A DNA stretch of 64,000 nt from a virus. Position numbers and translations under genes: made by a program. Each line of letters begins with the position of its first letter. Position 1 is the first letter of the stretch. Shown one piece after another: positions 1-9,310 of the stretch. The stretch is taken from the IMG/VR virus record IMGVR_UViG_3300032291_003205, positions 1 through 64,000 of that record, one strand, 5' to 3'. The notes under the pieces were generated by a model. It worked only from the letters and a program-made list of their open reading frames with translations, searched no databases and was not told where the DNA came from.

Positions 1-150
1 AAAGAATCAAACAATGAATACCAAGAACAAAAGCAATCTTATGAGAACAGTGTAGAAATGTTTCCTATTGATTTTGCGAATTATTTAGAAGTAGGATTTA
101 TAGAAGGTGCAAAATGGATGCGTAATAAAATACAAGGAGGTGAGCAATGA
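1..150 (+). CDS. 3' end of a small accessory phage protein (truncated by window start)
   Basis: The frame is open from base 1 to a TGA at 148-150 and gives the last 49 residues of a protein ending QGGEQ, with an EGAKWM motif at visible residues 35-40. I recall similar EGAKW proteins among small accessory genes of Bacteroidota phages, but the function is unknown. The last codons (GGA GGT GAG) are also the Shine-Dalgarno sequence of the next gene, whose ATG overlaps this stop as ATGA. The true start lies outside the window. Confidence 0.7.
   Translation, partial: KESNNEYQEQKQSYENSVEMFPIDFANYLEVGFIEGAKWMRNKIQGGEQ
134..144 (+). promoter_or_regulatory. Strong Shine-Dalgarno site (AAGGAGGTGAG)
   Basis: A near-perfect complement of the 16S anti-Shine-Dalgarno sequence lies 2 bases before the ATG at 147. 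Such sites are rare elsewhere in this window, where starts typically follow AATAAAGGTT or have no purine box. It is embedded in the last codons of the upstream gene. Confidence 0.8.
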
Positions 151-440
151 GCCTTGACTTAAACAAACTTGAAAACAAACTTGATGAAGCATTAATTAAG
201 GAAACAACTGAAACACTAACCAAATTTTTAAACGATAAAAGAATGATAAACAAACAACCAAAACCACCATTAGGACTAATGCCACATAGTGTATTTTTAT
301 TAAGAAGATTAGAAGAGATTTTTCAAGCGATTGAAAGATACTATGAGGCAAGTATGCAAATTCCAATTGAATGGATTCAAGAATACAATTTGTTAATAGA
401 AATGTATAAAAATAATTTAGGAAACTGTGACAAACAATAA
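147..440 (+). CDS. Small accessory protein, paralogue of the 56941 gene
   Basis: A 97-residue soluble protein of unknown function. Its first 36 residues (MSLDLNKLENKLDEAL...FLNDKRM) are nearly the same as those of the protein at 56941, and the DNA is also clearly similar, so the two are recent paralogues. After residue 36 the sequences diverge, suggesting a shared N-terminal module joined to different C-termini. The start is fixed by the Shine-Dalgarno site and the ATGA overlap with the preceding gene. Confidence 0.75.
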   Translation: MSLDLNKLENKLDEALIKETTETLTKFLNDKRMINKQPKPPLGLMPHSVFLLRRLEEIFQAIERYYEASMQIPIEWIQEYNLLIEMYKNNLGNCDKQ

Positions 441-741
441 ACAACAGACGGCGGTGGAATGGTACATTGAAAAACTACTCGATTTAGATTATGAATATGC
501 AAAAGGACTAATAACTTTGGCAGTTTGGAGTGAAAGAAAAAAATCTTTAATTGAACAAGCCAAAGAAATGGAGAAGCAAATGACAATGAAACTTTATAAT
601 GATTATGAAAATTATTTAGAAGAAGCATTCAAGAACCAATGCGGTGGTCAAGCGGTGATAATGTCATTTGGAGCATTTTACGACCAAACCTACGGAGAAG
701 ACGATAGTATTAAAATTAACAATGGAGGACATCAGATCTAA
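427..741 (+). CDS. Small accessory protein with MTNNKQQTAVEW leader
   Basis: A 104-residue protein starting at GTG (427), overlapping the previous gene by 14 bases. The N-terminal MTNNKQQTAV leader recurs at 55848 and 56147, and as MSNNKQTSVEQ at 61087, defining a small paralogous family. A YDQTYG motif near residues 86-91 matches the YEQTYG and YNQTFG ends of the relatives. I recall such proteins from flavobacterial phages, but no function is known. The stop overlaps the next start as TAATG. Confidence 0.7.
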   Translation: MTNNKQQTAVEWYIEKLLDLDYEYAKGLITLAVWSERKKSLIEQAKEMEKQMTMKLYNDYENYLEEAFKNQCGGQAVIMSFGAFYDQTYGEDDSIKINNGGHQI

Positions 742-911
742 TGAAGCTAGGTGGTATTGTTGAATTGTTGATTAAGATAATTACATTTGGACAAGGCCAC
801 CGAATTGCTTTATTCATAGCCAAAAAAATGGGTTATGATGATTGTGGTTGTAAAGCAAGAAAAGACAAGCTAGACTTGTTTTGGGACAAAATATTAAATA
901 AATTAAAGTAA
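741..911 (+). CDS. Small conserved phage protein, 56 aa
   Basis: A 56-residue ORF coupled by TAATG overlaps on both sides (starts in the stop of the 427 gene, ends in the start of the dCTP deaminase-like gene). The N-terminal half is hydrophobic and helix-like (KLGGIVELLIKIITFG), followed by DDCGCKARKDKLD, a Cys-rich basic stretch. This could be a membrane-associated or metal-binding peptide; the function is unknown. Gapless packing and coding bias support it as real. Confidence 0.65.
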   Translation: MKLGGIVELLIKIITFGQGHRIALFIAKKMGYDDCGCKARKDKLDLFWDKILNKLK

Positions 912-1417
912 TGTTATTAAATTCAAATCAAATCGCAAATCACGTTATTGAATCAGAATTCTCTAAACGTGCACAAATTGGCATTGACCTATCAGTGTGT
1001 AAAATTGAGCGTATTGATGTGGGTTCTGTTGTCTATAAAGACAAAACTCATATTGATGCGACAGGTTATCATGAGCTTCCAACTCAACTTATAGACAATA
1101 AGGATTGTTGGAGACTAGAAAAGGGTGTTTACTCGGTTACATTTAACGAGGGTATTAAAGTTCCAGCTGATGCTGCTGCTAAAATTACTCACCGCTCATC
1201 TTTGTATCGTACAGGAACTATTATCGAATCGCCTTGGTGGGATCCAGGATTCTATTGTGACCAAATGAACACAACAATGATTGTAACAAGTGTTATTATC
1301 ATTGAAAAAAATGCTCGTATTGGACAAATTGCATTCTGGCAAGTAGGTGAGGTAGGAGAGCAGTATGGTGGTGAAGGAAGTCAATGGCAAGGATTAAACA
1401 CTGCTTACAAACAATAA
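911..1417 (+). CDS. dcd: dCTP deaminase / dUTPase-fold protein
   Basis: A 168-residue member of the trimeric dCTP deaminase/dUTPase superfamily, which makes dUMP or dUTP for thymidylate synthesis. Visible motifs are HRSSLYR (94-100), DPGF (111-114), ARIGQIAFW (135-143) and a C-terminal Gly-rich YGGEGSQWQG (152-161), which in the family closes over the nucleotide. HRSSLYR resembles the dCTP deaminase RSS motif, so deaminase or bifunctional activity is more likely than pure dUTPase, but I cannot settle this. It starts inside the stop of the preceding gene, and a terminator-like hairpin follows. It fits with the thymidylate synthase at 48873. Confidence 0.8.
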   Translation: MLLNSNQIANHVIESEFSKRAQIGIDLSVCKIERIDVGSVVYKDKTHIDATGYHELPTQLIDNKDCWRLEKGVYSVTFNEGIKVPADAAAKITHRSSLYRTGTIIESPWWDPGFYCDQMNTTMIVTSVIIIEKNARIGQIAFWQVGEVGEQYGGEGSQWQGLNTAYKQ

Positions 1418-1437
1418 TTTTTACATTTTCTTAATTT

Positions 1438-1463
1438 AAGGCTTGGGAAACCAAGCCTTTTTT
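1438..1463 (+). terminator. Intrinsic terminator hairpin merged with a promoter
   Basis: A perfect 9-bp stem (1438-1446 with 1451-1459) with GAAA loop is followed by a T run to 1463. TTGG in the ascending arm (1443-1446) is exactly 19 bases before TATATT (1466-1471), so the hairpin also carries the -33 box of the polymerase promoter. Confidence 0.8.
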
Positions 1464-1474
1464 ATTATATTGAC
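1443..1474 (+). promoter_or_regulatory. TTGG-N19-TATATT promoter for DNA polymerase
   Basis: TTGG at 1443-1446 and TATATTGAC at 1466-1474, with the 19-base spacing shared by all such elements in the window. It lies only a few bases before the ATG at 1480, so the mRNA would be nearly leaderless. Confidence 0.7.
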
Positions 1475-1479
1475 ACCAC

Positions 1480-4146
1480 ATGTATCAAGCTGTATTTTAC
1501 GATAAAAACGAGAAACAATATTATTTACGTGATGATAGGTGGGATGGTTTTAAAACTGTTCAACATTGGCCTACCTATTATGTAGCTGATCCAGATGGTG
1601 AGTTTGTAACCTTAGAGGGTACACCTGTATCTCCTGTAAAAAAGATGGATGATTGGAAAAATCCTAAATACTTTGAAAAGGATGTAGATAAGGATACTCG
1701 ATTATTAGTTGATTATTATTACGAATCAGATGATACTCCCAAGTTCCACAACATTGTATTTTTAGATATTGAGTGTGAAATAGCAGGAGCATTAACTCCA
1801 GAAAACATTCGTAATCCTAAAGGTAAAATCACTTCTATTGCTCTTTATGATAATAATTCTAAAAAATATTATTGTTTAGTTTTAGATGAAAAACAAATTA
1901 TGAGTCCTAAATCTCATGATTTTAAAGAAGTTATCCCTTATATTAGTGAAAAGGATTTATTAAATGGATTTTTAGAGTTATGGATTAAGTTAGATCCTAC
2001 AATTTCATCTGGATGGAATAGTGCATTTTTTGATATGCCTTATTTGTATTTCCGTATGAAAAACATTTTAGGTGAAGAAACAGCATCTTACCTGTCTCCA
2101 ATAAATAAAGTTATATATAACGAATATAACAGTGATGACCCGCTAACAATTGGTGGTATTAATCACTTGGATTATATGTTGTTATTTAAAAAGTTTATTA
2201 CTAAACAAGAACCATCTTATCGTTTAAATGATATTGGTACTAAGTATGTTAAGTTAGGTAAGATTGATTATGAGGGTTCGCTTGATAAATTGTTTGTAGA
2301 CGATATAGATAAGTTTATTGATTATAACCTACGAGACGTAGAAATTATTGTTGAGTTAGAGAAAGCACAAAAATATATTGAGCTGACAGTTAATATTTGT
2401 CACTTATGTCATACCCCATATGATACAATTTATTATTCAACTGTTCTGAATGATGGAGCTATTTTAACTTACCTAAAACGTAAAGGAATAGTTTCACCTA
2501 ATAAACCAACTACTTACAATCCAGGATTAAGAGATATTAGTGTTAAAAAAGCTAAATTTGAATATGAAAAGGGCAATATTACAAAAGATGAATACGATGA
2601 AATAATATTATTAGCAGAATATGCTGGAGGTTATTTAAAAGATCCGGTACCTGGTTTATATGAGTGGGTTATTGATTTGGATTTTACTTCCTTGTATCCC
2701 TCAATTATTCGTTCACTTAATATGGGAATTGAAACATTAGTTGGTAGGGTTGTACATAGTGGTAAATTTGACAACCAGTGGTCATTAAAGGAATTAAAAC
2801 AAATGGACCCTGAAAGAGTTGTTGATATTGAAAAAATTAAAAAAGATAGAACAATTTCTATCTCTAAAATTAAAGTAGGTGACCTAGTAGAACTTATTGA
2901 AGAAAACGATTTATATATTTCGGCACCTGGGGTAATGTTTCGTAAAGACAAGTTAAGTGTTGTTTGTGAAATTTTATCAGACTGGTTTGCTAAACGTCAA
3001 GAATATAAACGTTTAATGAAAAAAGCATATAAAGTTGATAAAGACCCTGTAATGGGGGCTTTTTATGATAAACGTCAACATGCTTATAAAATTAAATTGA
3101 ATGATGTTTATGGTGTATTTGCTATTAATGGTTGGAGATACACAGATGGTAATAAGTTTATTAGTAAAGCTATTACTTTAACAGGACAACGTTTGTTACA
3201 AGAAAGTATTTCTAATATGAATGTTTATCTAAACAAGGAATTAGGTAATGAAATACCAGTAGATTATATTATTACAAGTGATACAGATTCACTATTCATT
3301 CAGTGTAAAGATCTATTAAAAGCAAGACATCCTGATATTGACTTTACTAATCATGAGGATGTAGTTAAAAAAATATTAGTAATTGCTACTGAGTTACAAG
3401 CAATGGCAAATAAGTTTATTGGTGAGTTTGCTGGAGAGGCTTTTAATTTAGGAGATGATGCCTTACACTATTTTGAATTGAAGCAAGAGGTTGTACTTGA
3501 TAGAGGTTATTTTGCTGGTAAGAGAAGATACGCCCAACACATTGTTAATAAAGAAGGTGTACCAACAGACGAACTAGATGTTAAAGGATTAGATTTGATG
3601 AAATCAAATTTCCCACCATTATTTAAAAAGTTTGGTGAACATCTTATTAATGAAATTATGTTTGGTAAACCCAAAACCGATATTGATAAACAAATATTAG
3701 ACTTTAGAAACGAAATAAGGACAATTAGTTGGAGGAAAATCCTAAAACCTACAGGATTAAAGATAATGAAAGAATATCTAGCATCTCCTCCATCAGCAGG
3801 TGAAATATTTTCTAAACTTAAATTAAAATGTCCTATTAATACTAAAGCAGCAATTTATACAAATGATATTTTACGATTTAAGAAACTAGATAAAAAATAC
3901 CCAACATTCCAGATTGGAGATAAAATTTATTTAGTATACCTAAAAGATAATCCATACAGAATAGATGCTATTGCTTTAAATGGTTATAATGATGCTCCTG
4001 AATTATTAGAGTTTGCTGAAAAATATATAGACAGAGATGGCTTATTTGATTCAGTTATGAAGAATAAATTAGAGTCATTATATTCGGATTTAGGATGGGG
4101 TGCTGTAGTACTTAATCCAAACATTAATAAATTTTTTAAATTTTAA
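1480..4146 (+). CDS. 43: Family B DNA polymerase (T4 gp43-like)
   Basis: An 888-residue replicative polymerase with proofreading exonuclease. Exo I is FLDIECE (Asp96, Glu98), Exo II is GWNSAFFDMPY, Exo III is YNLRDVEII. The polymerase domain shows motif A DFTSLYPSII (from Asp401), motif B KIKLNDVYG and motif C SDTDS (600-604). KRRYAQH downstream fits the thumb boundary. Length matches T4 gp43 (about 900). All key acidic residues are present, so it should be active. It is followed by the sliding clamp, and the clamp loader lies 4 kb downstream. The start is the first ATG after the merged terminator/promoter. Confidence 0.97.
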   Translation: MYQAVFYDKNEKQYYLRDDRWDGFKTVQHWPTYYVADPDGEFVTLEGTPVSPVKKMDDWKNPKYFEKDVDKDTRLLVDYYYESDDTPKFHNIVFLDIECEIAGALTPENIRNPKGKITSIALYDNNSKKYYCLVLDEKQIMSPKSHDFKEVIPYISEKDLLNGFLELWIKLDPTISSGWNSAFFDMPYLYFRMKNILGEETASYLSPINKVIYNEYNSDDPLTIGGINHLDYMLLFKKFITKQEPSYRLNDIGTKYVKLGKIDYEGSLDKLFVDDIDKFIDYNLRDVEIIVELEKAQKYIELTVNICHLCHTPYDTIYYSTVLNDGAILTYLKRKGIVSPNKPTTYNPGLRDISVKKAKFEYEKGNITKDEYDEIILLAEYAGGYLKDPVPGLYEWVIDLDFTSLYPSIIRSLNMGIETLVGRVVHSGKFDNQWSLKELKQMDPERVVDIEKIKKDRTISISKIKVGDLVELIEENDLYISAPGVMFRKDKLSVVCEILSDWFAKRQEYKRLMKKAYKVDKDPVMGAFYDKRQHAYKIKLNDVYGVFAINGWRYTDGNKFISKAITLTGQRLLQESISNMNVYLNKELGNEIPVDYIITSDTDSLFIQCKDLLKARHPDIDFTNHEDVVKKILVIATELQAMANKFIGEFAGEAFNLGDDALHYFELKQEVVLDRGYFAGKRRYAQHIVNKEGVPTDELDVKGLDLMKSNFPPLFKKFGEHLINEIMFGKPKTDIDKQILDFRNEIRTISWRKILKPTGLKIMKEYLASPPSAGEIFSKLKLKCPINTKAAIYTNDILRFKKLDKKYPTFQIGDKIYLVYLKDNPYRIDAIALNGYNDAPELLEFAEKYIDRDGLFDSVMKNKLESLYSDLGWGAVVLNPNINKFFKF

Positions 4147-4157
4147 TATTTATAATA
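4146..4157 (+). promoter_or_regulatory. ATATTTATAATA motif, candidate late/middle promoter
   Basis: ATATTTATAATA lies 8 bases before the clamp start. The same motif precedes the adhesin genes and other genes. It contains the reverse complement of the T4 late box TATAAATA, so equivalence is only suggestive. Confidence 0.5.
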
Positions 4158-4165
4158 AATAAGTT

Positions 4166-4906
4166 ATGATTAATAAATTAGACCTAGTTTCGATTATTTC
4201 AAAGTATTTCCTTAATGGCAAAAACGAGGCCGTTAAATGGGATATTAAAGACAACAAATTAACAATCAAGTTTAAAGCCCCTGACAAAGCAATGATTGGG
4301 AGTGTCACTTGTGATACTTTTGATTTAGAGGATTCATCAATTGGTATTAGTAATACTACTCAACTACTTAAGTTGTTAGCTATTACAAATGGTCCTTTAA
4401 GTTTAGAATATACCAAGCAACATAAGTTAATTACAAAACTTATTGTAGCTGATAACCAATTTACACTTAATTATGCTTTAGCAGATACAATGATTATCCC
4501 CCCAGCCGGTGAATATGTTGGTGATAATGTATACAACATTGAGGCCACGTTAGATAACGAGAGTATAAATTCTATAGTGCGAGCAAAATCGGCTTTGGCC
4601 GAAACCGATACAGTTGTATTTAAACCGTTTACTAACGCTGATGGTGATTTACAATTAGAGATGTTATTTGGTGGAAACATTGAATACTCAAACAAAGTAT
4701 CATTTTACATTCCAGACATTATTACTCATGATTTACCATATGATTTTAAAGTTAATTATGATTCTAACATGATTAAAGAAATTATGTATTGTAATAAAGA
4801 CGTAGCACATTGTACTATGGGGATTAATTTGGATGGAATTATGAAATTAGCTTTTGATAACGGAAGTATTAAAAGTGAATATTATGTAATTTCTAAAGAT
4901 TATTAA
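4166..4906 (+). CDS. 45: Sliding clamp (T4 gp45-like)
   Basis: A 246-residue protein directly after the polymerase, in the position and with the length expected of a T4 gp45-type processivity clamp (T4 gp45 is 228 aa). The alternating hydrophobic pattern, LTIKFKAPDKAMIGSVTCDTF near the N-terminus and FKVNYDSNMIKEIM near the C-terminus fit the two-domain clamp fold. It would tether the polymerase and, as in T4, might activate late transcription. Clamps lack a sharp motif, so the call rests partly on context with the polymerase and the gp44/gp62 homologues. Confidence 0.8.
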   Translation: MINKLDLVSIISKYFLNGKNEAVKWDIKDNKLTIKFKAPDKAMIGSVTCDTFDLEDSSIGISNTTQLLKLLAITNGPLSLEYTKQHKLITKLIVADNQFTLNYALADTMIIPPAGEYVGDNVYNIEATLDNESINSIVRAKSALAETDTVVFKPFTNADGDLQLEMLFGGNIEYSNKVSFYIPDIITHDLPYDFKVNYDSNMIKEIMYCNKDVAHCTMGINLDGIMKLAFDNGSIKSEYYVISKDY

Positions 4907-4907
4907 T

Positions 4908-5123
4908 ATGAATATTCCACTAATTGCTATTAAAGACGAATTGTATCATGTTATTAGACAAATCCCAGAACATTCAGGAATTGATACAAACTTATTTAAA
5001 GGTTACACAAATACAACTCATGTATTTAGAAAAGATGGAATGTTTTGGTTTGTTCGCTTAATAGAGGAAGCTCAAATTGTTGAAGAAGAACAACCACTTC
5101 TTGAGGAAAATTTGGAATCCTAA
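4908..5123 (+). CDS. Unknown small protein, 71 aa
   Basis: A 71-residue protein with an aromatic core (GMFWFVRLIEEA) and a Glu-rich tail ending NLES. No recognised family. It starts one base after the clamp stop. Its last codons, TTG GAA TCC TAA, contain the TTGG box of the next promoter, so the C-terminal LES is tied to the regulatory element; the 31989 gene ends the same way. Confidence 0.65.
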   Translation: MNIPLIAIKDELYHVIRQIPEHSGIDTNLFKGYTNTTHVFRKDGMFWFVRLIEEAQIVEEEQPLLEENLES

Positions 5124-5144
5124 GGGAGAGTTCGTATATTACCG
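5112..5144 (+). promoter_or_regulatory. TTGG-N19-TATATT promoter
   Basis: TTGG at 5112-5115 and TATATT at 5135-5140, preceded by the common TTCG extension. The -33 box is inside the final codons of the upstream gene. It would drive the 5160 gene and the GroES/GroEL genes. Confidence 0.8.
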
Positions 5145-5159
5145 GAAATAAAGACTGTT

Positions 5160-5480
5160 ATGACAAAAGAAAAAGAAGAGTTATCAAACAACACGTTTAT
5201 TAGAGACGAAAAAATTGAACCTTATTTTATTGGTAAGGATTCACACTGCTACACAGTTTATGAAACTATTACCCCTGACACACGTTACACAGAAGGTAAT
5301 GTAGCTGGAAAAGATTACACTAAAGCATTAGGACATTACAGTAATTTTGGAAATTGCCTAAAAGCAATTGCTCGTAACAAAACAAACGACAAACAAAATT
5401 ATAGTTCTATTTTAGAGTATCTTGAAACATACAAACAAATGGAAACAACAATCAATCAATTAATTAACACAGGAATATGA
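5160..5480 (+). CDS. Unknown conserved phage protein, 106 aa
   Basis: A 106-residue soluble protein. The stretch EPYFIGKDSHCYTVYE (residues about 20-35) followed by KALGHYSNFGNCLKAIA looks like a conserved small phage fold I recall from other phages without assigned function. It is first in the operon with GroES and GroEL, and its stop overlaps the GroES start. Confidence 0.65.
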   Translation: MTKEKEELSNNTFIRDEKIEPYFIGKDSHCYTVYETITPDTRYTEGNVAGKDYTKALGHYSNFGNCLKAIARNKTNDKQNYSSILEYLETYKQMETTINQLINTGI

Positions 5481-5788
5481 AATTAGAAGCATTATACAAC
5501 GCAGTTATCGTTAAACCAGTAGAGGCAGAGGAAACCTCATACGGTGGAATCATTGTTCCCGATTTGGGAAATGAAAAGAACAAACTTGGTAAAGTAGTAG
5601 CAGTTGGAGACGGTTATTACTCAGTTACAGGAACTTACATCAAAACCATTCTTAAAGAAGGTGACACTATTATCTTACCTACAATGGGTTTTAGTAAACT
5701 AGAGCATGAAGGTGATGAGTATTGGATTGGTCCTGAAAACCAAGTGTTAGGTAGATTAGTAGAAGATTCAATTGAAGTACCATTTTAA
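5477..5788 (+). CDS. groES: GroES co-chaperonin
   Basis: A 103-residue GroES/Cpn10. The N-terminus LEALYNAVIVKPVEAEE and the mobile loop (about 18-36, with GGIIVPDL) match bacterial GroES; GDTIILP and a roof loop follow. It caps the GroEL ring during folding of capsid or other phage proteins. Length is close to bacterial GroES (97). It lies 10 bases before the GroEL gene, in the usual order. Its partner is encoded by the phage, so it may form a phage-specific chaperonin rather than replacing host GroES only, as T4 gp31 does. Confidence 0.95.
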   Translation: MKLEALYNAVIVKPVEAEETSYGGIIVPDLGNEKNKLGKVVAVGDGYYSVTGTYIKTILKEGDTIILPTMGFSKLEHEGDEYWIGPENQVLGRLVEDSIEVPF

Positions 5789-5795
5789 TAAATAA

Positions 5796-7409
<1,614 letters not shown>

Positions 7410-7419
7410 ATTTACAGGT

Positions 7420-7608
7420 ATGCAAGACGCAGTATCACTAATCGGAAAACTTATTAATATGAACGGTCAATTACTTACCGTTAAATCGTTATATTTTGTT
7501 CCTGGTACTGATAGGATTTTTGTAGGTATGGCCACAGCAGGTCATACCTACATAAATTATCCTATTGAGGATTTAATTCCATATTTTCAAAATCAAATCA
7601 AGTTATGA
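7420..7608 (+). CDS. Unknown small protein, 62 aa
   Basis: A 62-residue protein after GroEL, with no family recognised. The pattern (GKLINMNGQLLTVKSLYFV...IFVGMAT) suggests a compact beta-rich fold. Its stop overlaps the next start, consistent with translational coupling. Confidence 0.6.
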   Translation: MQDAVSLIGKLINMNGQLLTVKSLYFVPGTDRIFVGMATAGHTYINYPIEDLIPYFQNQIKL

Positions 7609-7871
7609 GCAAAACAGAAGTTATAGAAAAAAATATTGAGATTGCAAATCGAATCCCACCAGGTGATAGATGGCAAGTGATTGGTGTTGAAGGAATTCAA
7701 AACGGATTAACTGATGCTTTAGAAGCTTATTATAATGTATCTACTGTTAAACCAAATGCATTTAGGTTGGGTTTAACTGAAGGTAAACTTTATGCTATTG
7801 TAAGTAATGAGGTTGAAGTCAAAATTCCAGAACCTAAAAAATATTCAATTTACGGAGACTATGAGTTCTAA
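7605..7871 (+). CDS. Unknown small protein, 88 aa
   Basis: An 88-residue protein of unknown function, with IPPGDRWQVIGVEGIQNGL near the middle. It overlaps both neighbours, and its end overlaps the start of the clamp-loader gene by 11 bases, so it belongs to the replication operon. Confidence 0.6.
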   Translation: MSKTEVIEKNIEIANRIPPGDRWQVIGVEGIQNGLTDALEAYYNVSTVKPNAFRLGLTEGKLYAIVSNEVEVKIPEPKKYSIYGDYEF

Positions 7872-8799
7872 GAGAGAACACACTTTATGGGTTGAGCTTT
7901 ATAGACCTGATAGTCTAGAAGGTTATGTTGGTAATGAAAATATCAAACAAACAATTAACCACTACCTTCTTCAAAACGATATCCAGAACTTTTTATTCTA
8001 TGGACCTCCAGGATGTGGTAAAACTACACTAGCAAAACTTATTGTTAACAATCTTGATTGTGAATATATGTACATCAATGCAAGTGATGAAAATGGAATT
8101 GACACAATTAGGGAAAAAGTTAAAAGTTTTGCCTCTGTTGCCTCATTTAAACCATTTAAAGTAATCATTCTTGATGAAGCAGATTATATTACAATTCAGG
8201 GCCAAGCAGCGCTTCGTAATATCATTGAAACATTTTCAAGGTCAACTCGTTTTATCTTAACTTGTAACTATATTGAACGTGTAATCGATCCTTTACAATC
8301 TCGTTGTCAGGTATTAAAAATTGTACCTCCTTCCAAAAATGAGATTGCTTATCATATTATGAATGTCCTTAAACAAGAGGAAGTTGACTGTAGTGCTGAT
8401 GATTTAAAATCAGTTATCAACCAACATTATCCTGATATTCGTAAAATGCTTAACACACTACAAATGAGTGTTAACGGCAATGAAATAGTTGTAGATAAGA
8501 GTATATTAGTGTCTAATAGCTACAAAAACAAGGTGCTCGCGGAACTATGTAAACCAACATCTAAATCGTTTAATAACATTAGACAAATAATTGCTGATTC
8601 GAATGTAAGTGATTTTGAAGACATGTTTAGGTACTTGTATGACAATGTAGAAAAATATGCTCCATTAAGTGTAGGTGAGGTAGTAATTTATATTGAAGAA
8701 TACCAATATCATTCCAATTTTAGAATCGATAAAGAAATAAATACAATGGCTTTGATATCCAGAATCTTGTCATTAATTTCAAGTAAAAGAGTTATATGA
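7861..8799 (+). CDS. 44: Clamp loader large subunit (T4 gp44-like AAA+ ATPase)
   Basis: A 312-residue AAA+ ATPase that opens and loads the sliding clamp. Walker A is GPPGCGKTT (48-56), Walker B VIILDEAD (101-108), sensor 1 TCN (134-136), and the trans-acting SRC motif is at 147-149. The N-terminal WVELYRPDSLEGYVG is typical of RFC/gp44 subunits. I start at 7861 (MSSKREHTLW) rather than upstream in-frame codons, because family homology begins there and ATG overlaps the upstream gene end. T4 gp44 is 319 aa. The partner gp62 lies 1 kb downstream behind an endonuclease gene. Confidence 0.95.
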   Translation: MSSKREHTLWVELYRPDSLEGYVGNENIKQTINHYLLQNDIQNFLFYGPPGCGKTTLAKLIVNNLDCEYMYINASDENGIDTIREKVKSFASVASFKPFKVIILDEADYITIQGQAALRNIIETFSRSTRFILTCNYIERVIDPLQSRCQVLKIVPPSKNEIAYHIMNVLKQEEVDCSADDLKSVINQHYPDIRKMLNTLQMSVNGNEIVVDKSILVSNSYKNKVLAELCKPTSKSFNNIRQIIADSNVSDFEDMFRYLYDNVEKYAPLSVGEVVIYIEEYQYHSNFRIDKEINTMALISRILSLISSKRVI

Positions 8800-8996
8800 G
8801 AAAATTTGTCCTATTTTTCATAATGTGGGTAGCTAGTAATTTATCTATTCCGTTTTGGGCAGTAGGACATATTCATCTAACCATGAATGTATATGATGAT
8901 ATTAAAGAAATAATAGCATCTTTCGGTATGAACATATTAGTTGCTACCGGATTTTATTTAGATTGGAAAAAACATAAAAAAGAAAACAATGAATAA
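8796..8996 (+). CDS. Small two-helix membrane protein
   Basis: A 66-residue protein with two hydrophobic segments (about 3-23 and 45-57) and a basic tail DWKKHKKENNE, so probably an inner-membrane protein. Overlaps of 4 and 8 bases with its neighbours place it in the clamp-loader operon. Function unknown. Confidence 0.65.
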   Translation: MRKFVLFFIMWVASNLSIPFWAVGHIHLTMNVYDDIKEIIASFGMNILVATGFYLDWKKHKKENNE

Positions 8997-9249
8997 TAAA
9001 CAACAAATGAATGTCAATATTGACATCAAAAACACTAAAGCCATTACATCACCAGAAGGCAATCACGTTTTTGCTGAGGGTGTAATTTTACGTAAAGTAT
9101 CTCGTTTTGTAACAGGTACATCCGAAGACGGAGTTATCCCAGTACCTTGTTTTTATGATATAGCTACAGGAAAAGTATTAGTAGAATTGCTTCCTAAAGA
9201 ATTAAGAGCAGAATTTGAAGAGGGTTCAACTGAACATTCAATGGACTAA
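8989..9249 (+). CDS. Unknown conserved-looking protein, 86 aa
   Basis: An 86-residue protein with a predicted beta-rich middle (VFAEGVILRKVSRF...GVIPVPCFYDIATGKVLVELLP) and acidic C-terminus. No family recognised. It lies between gp44 and gp62, and is followed 3 bases later by the orphan start of gene 62. Confidence 0.65.
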   Translation: MNNKQQMNVNIDIKNTKAITSPEGNHVFAEGVILRKVSRFVTGTSEDGVIPVPCFYDIATGKVLVELLPKELRAEFEEGSTEHSMD

Positions 9250-9252
9250 TAA

Positions 9253-9306
9253 ATGACAATATTTGATGACTTTTTGATTTTATACCATATGTATAATCAA
9301 AAATAG
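9253..9306 (+). pseudogene. 62: Orphan 5' end of gene 62 cut off by the GIY-YIG insertion
   Basis: ATGACAATATTTGAT encodes MTIFD, which matches the FTIFDWLKEI start of the intact gp62 frame at 9921. After GAT the frame continues for only 12 codons and stops at 9304-9306. I read this as the original start of gene 62, separated from the rest by the inserted endonuclease gene. Confidence 0.65.
9256..9267 (+). repeat. Direct repeat copy 1 (ACAATATTTGAT)
   Basis: This 12-bp sequence recurs exactly at 9922-9933, 666 bp downstream. The copies bracket the GIY-YIG gene and encode the same TIFD residues of gp62. Confidence 0.85.
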
Positions 9307-9310
9307 TCAT
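9266..9310 (+). promoter_or_regulatory. Hairpin over the start codon of the GIY-YIG gene
   Basis: An imperfect inverted repeat (9266-9284 with 9292-9310) ends in the A and T of the ATG at 9309. Folding in a long transcript would hide the start codon. It begins at the 3' edge of the direct repeat, so it arrived with the element. Confidence 0.65.
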
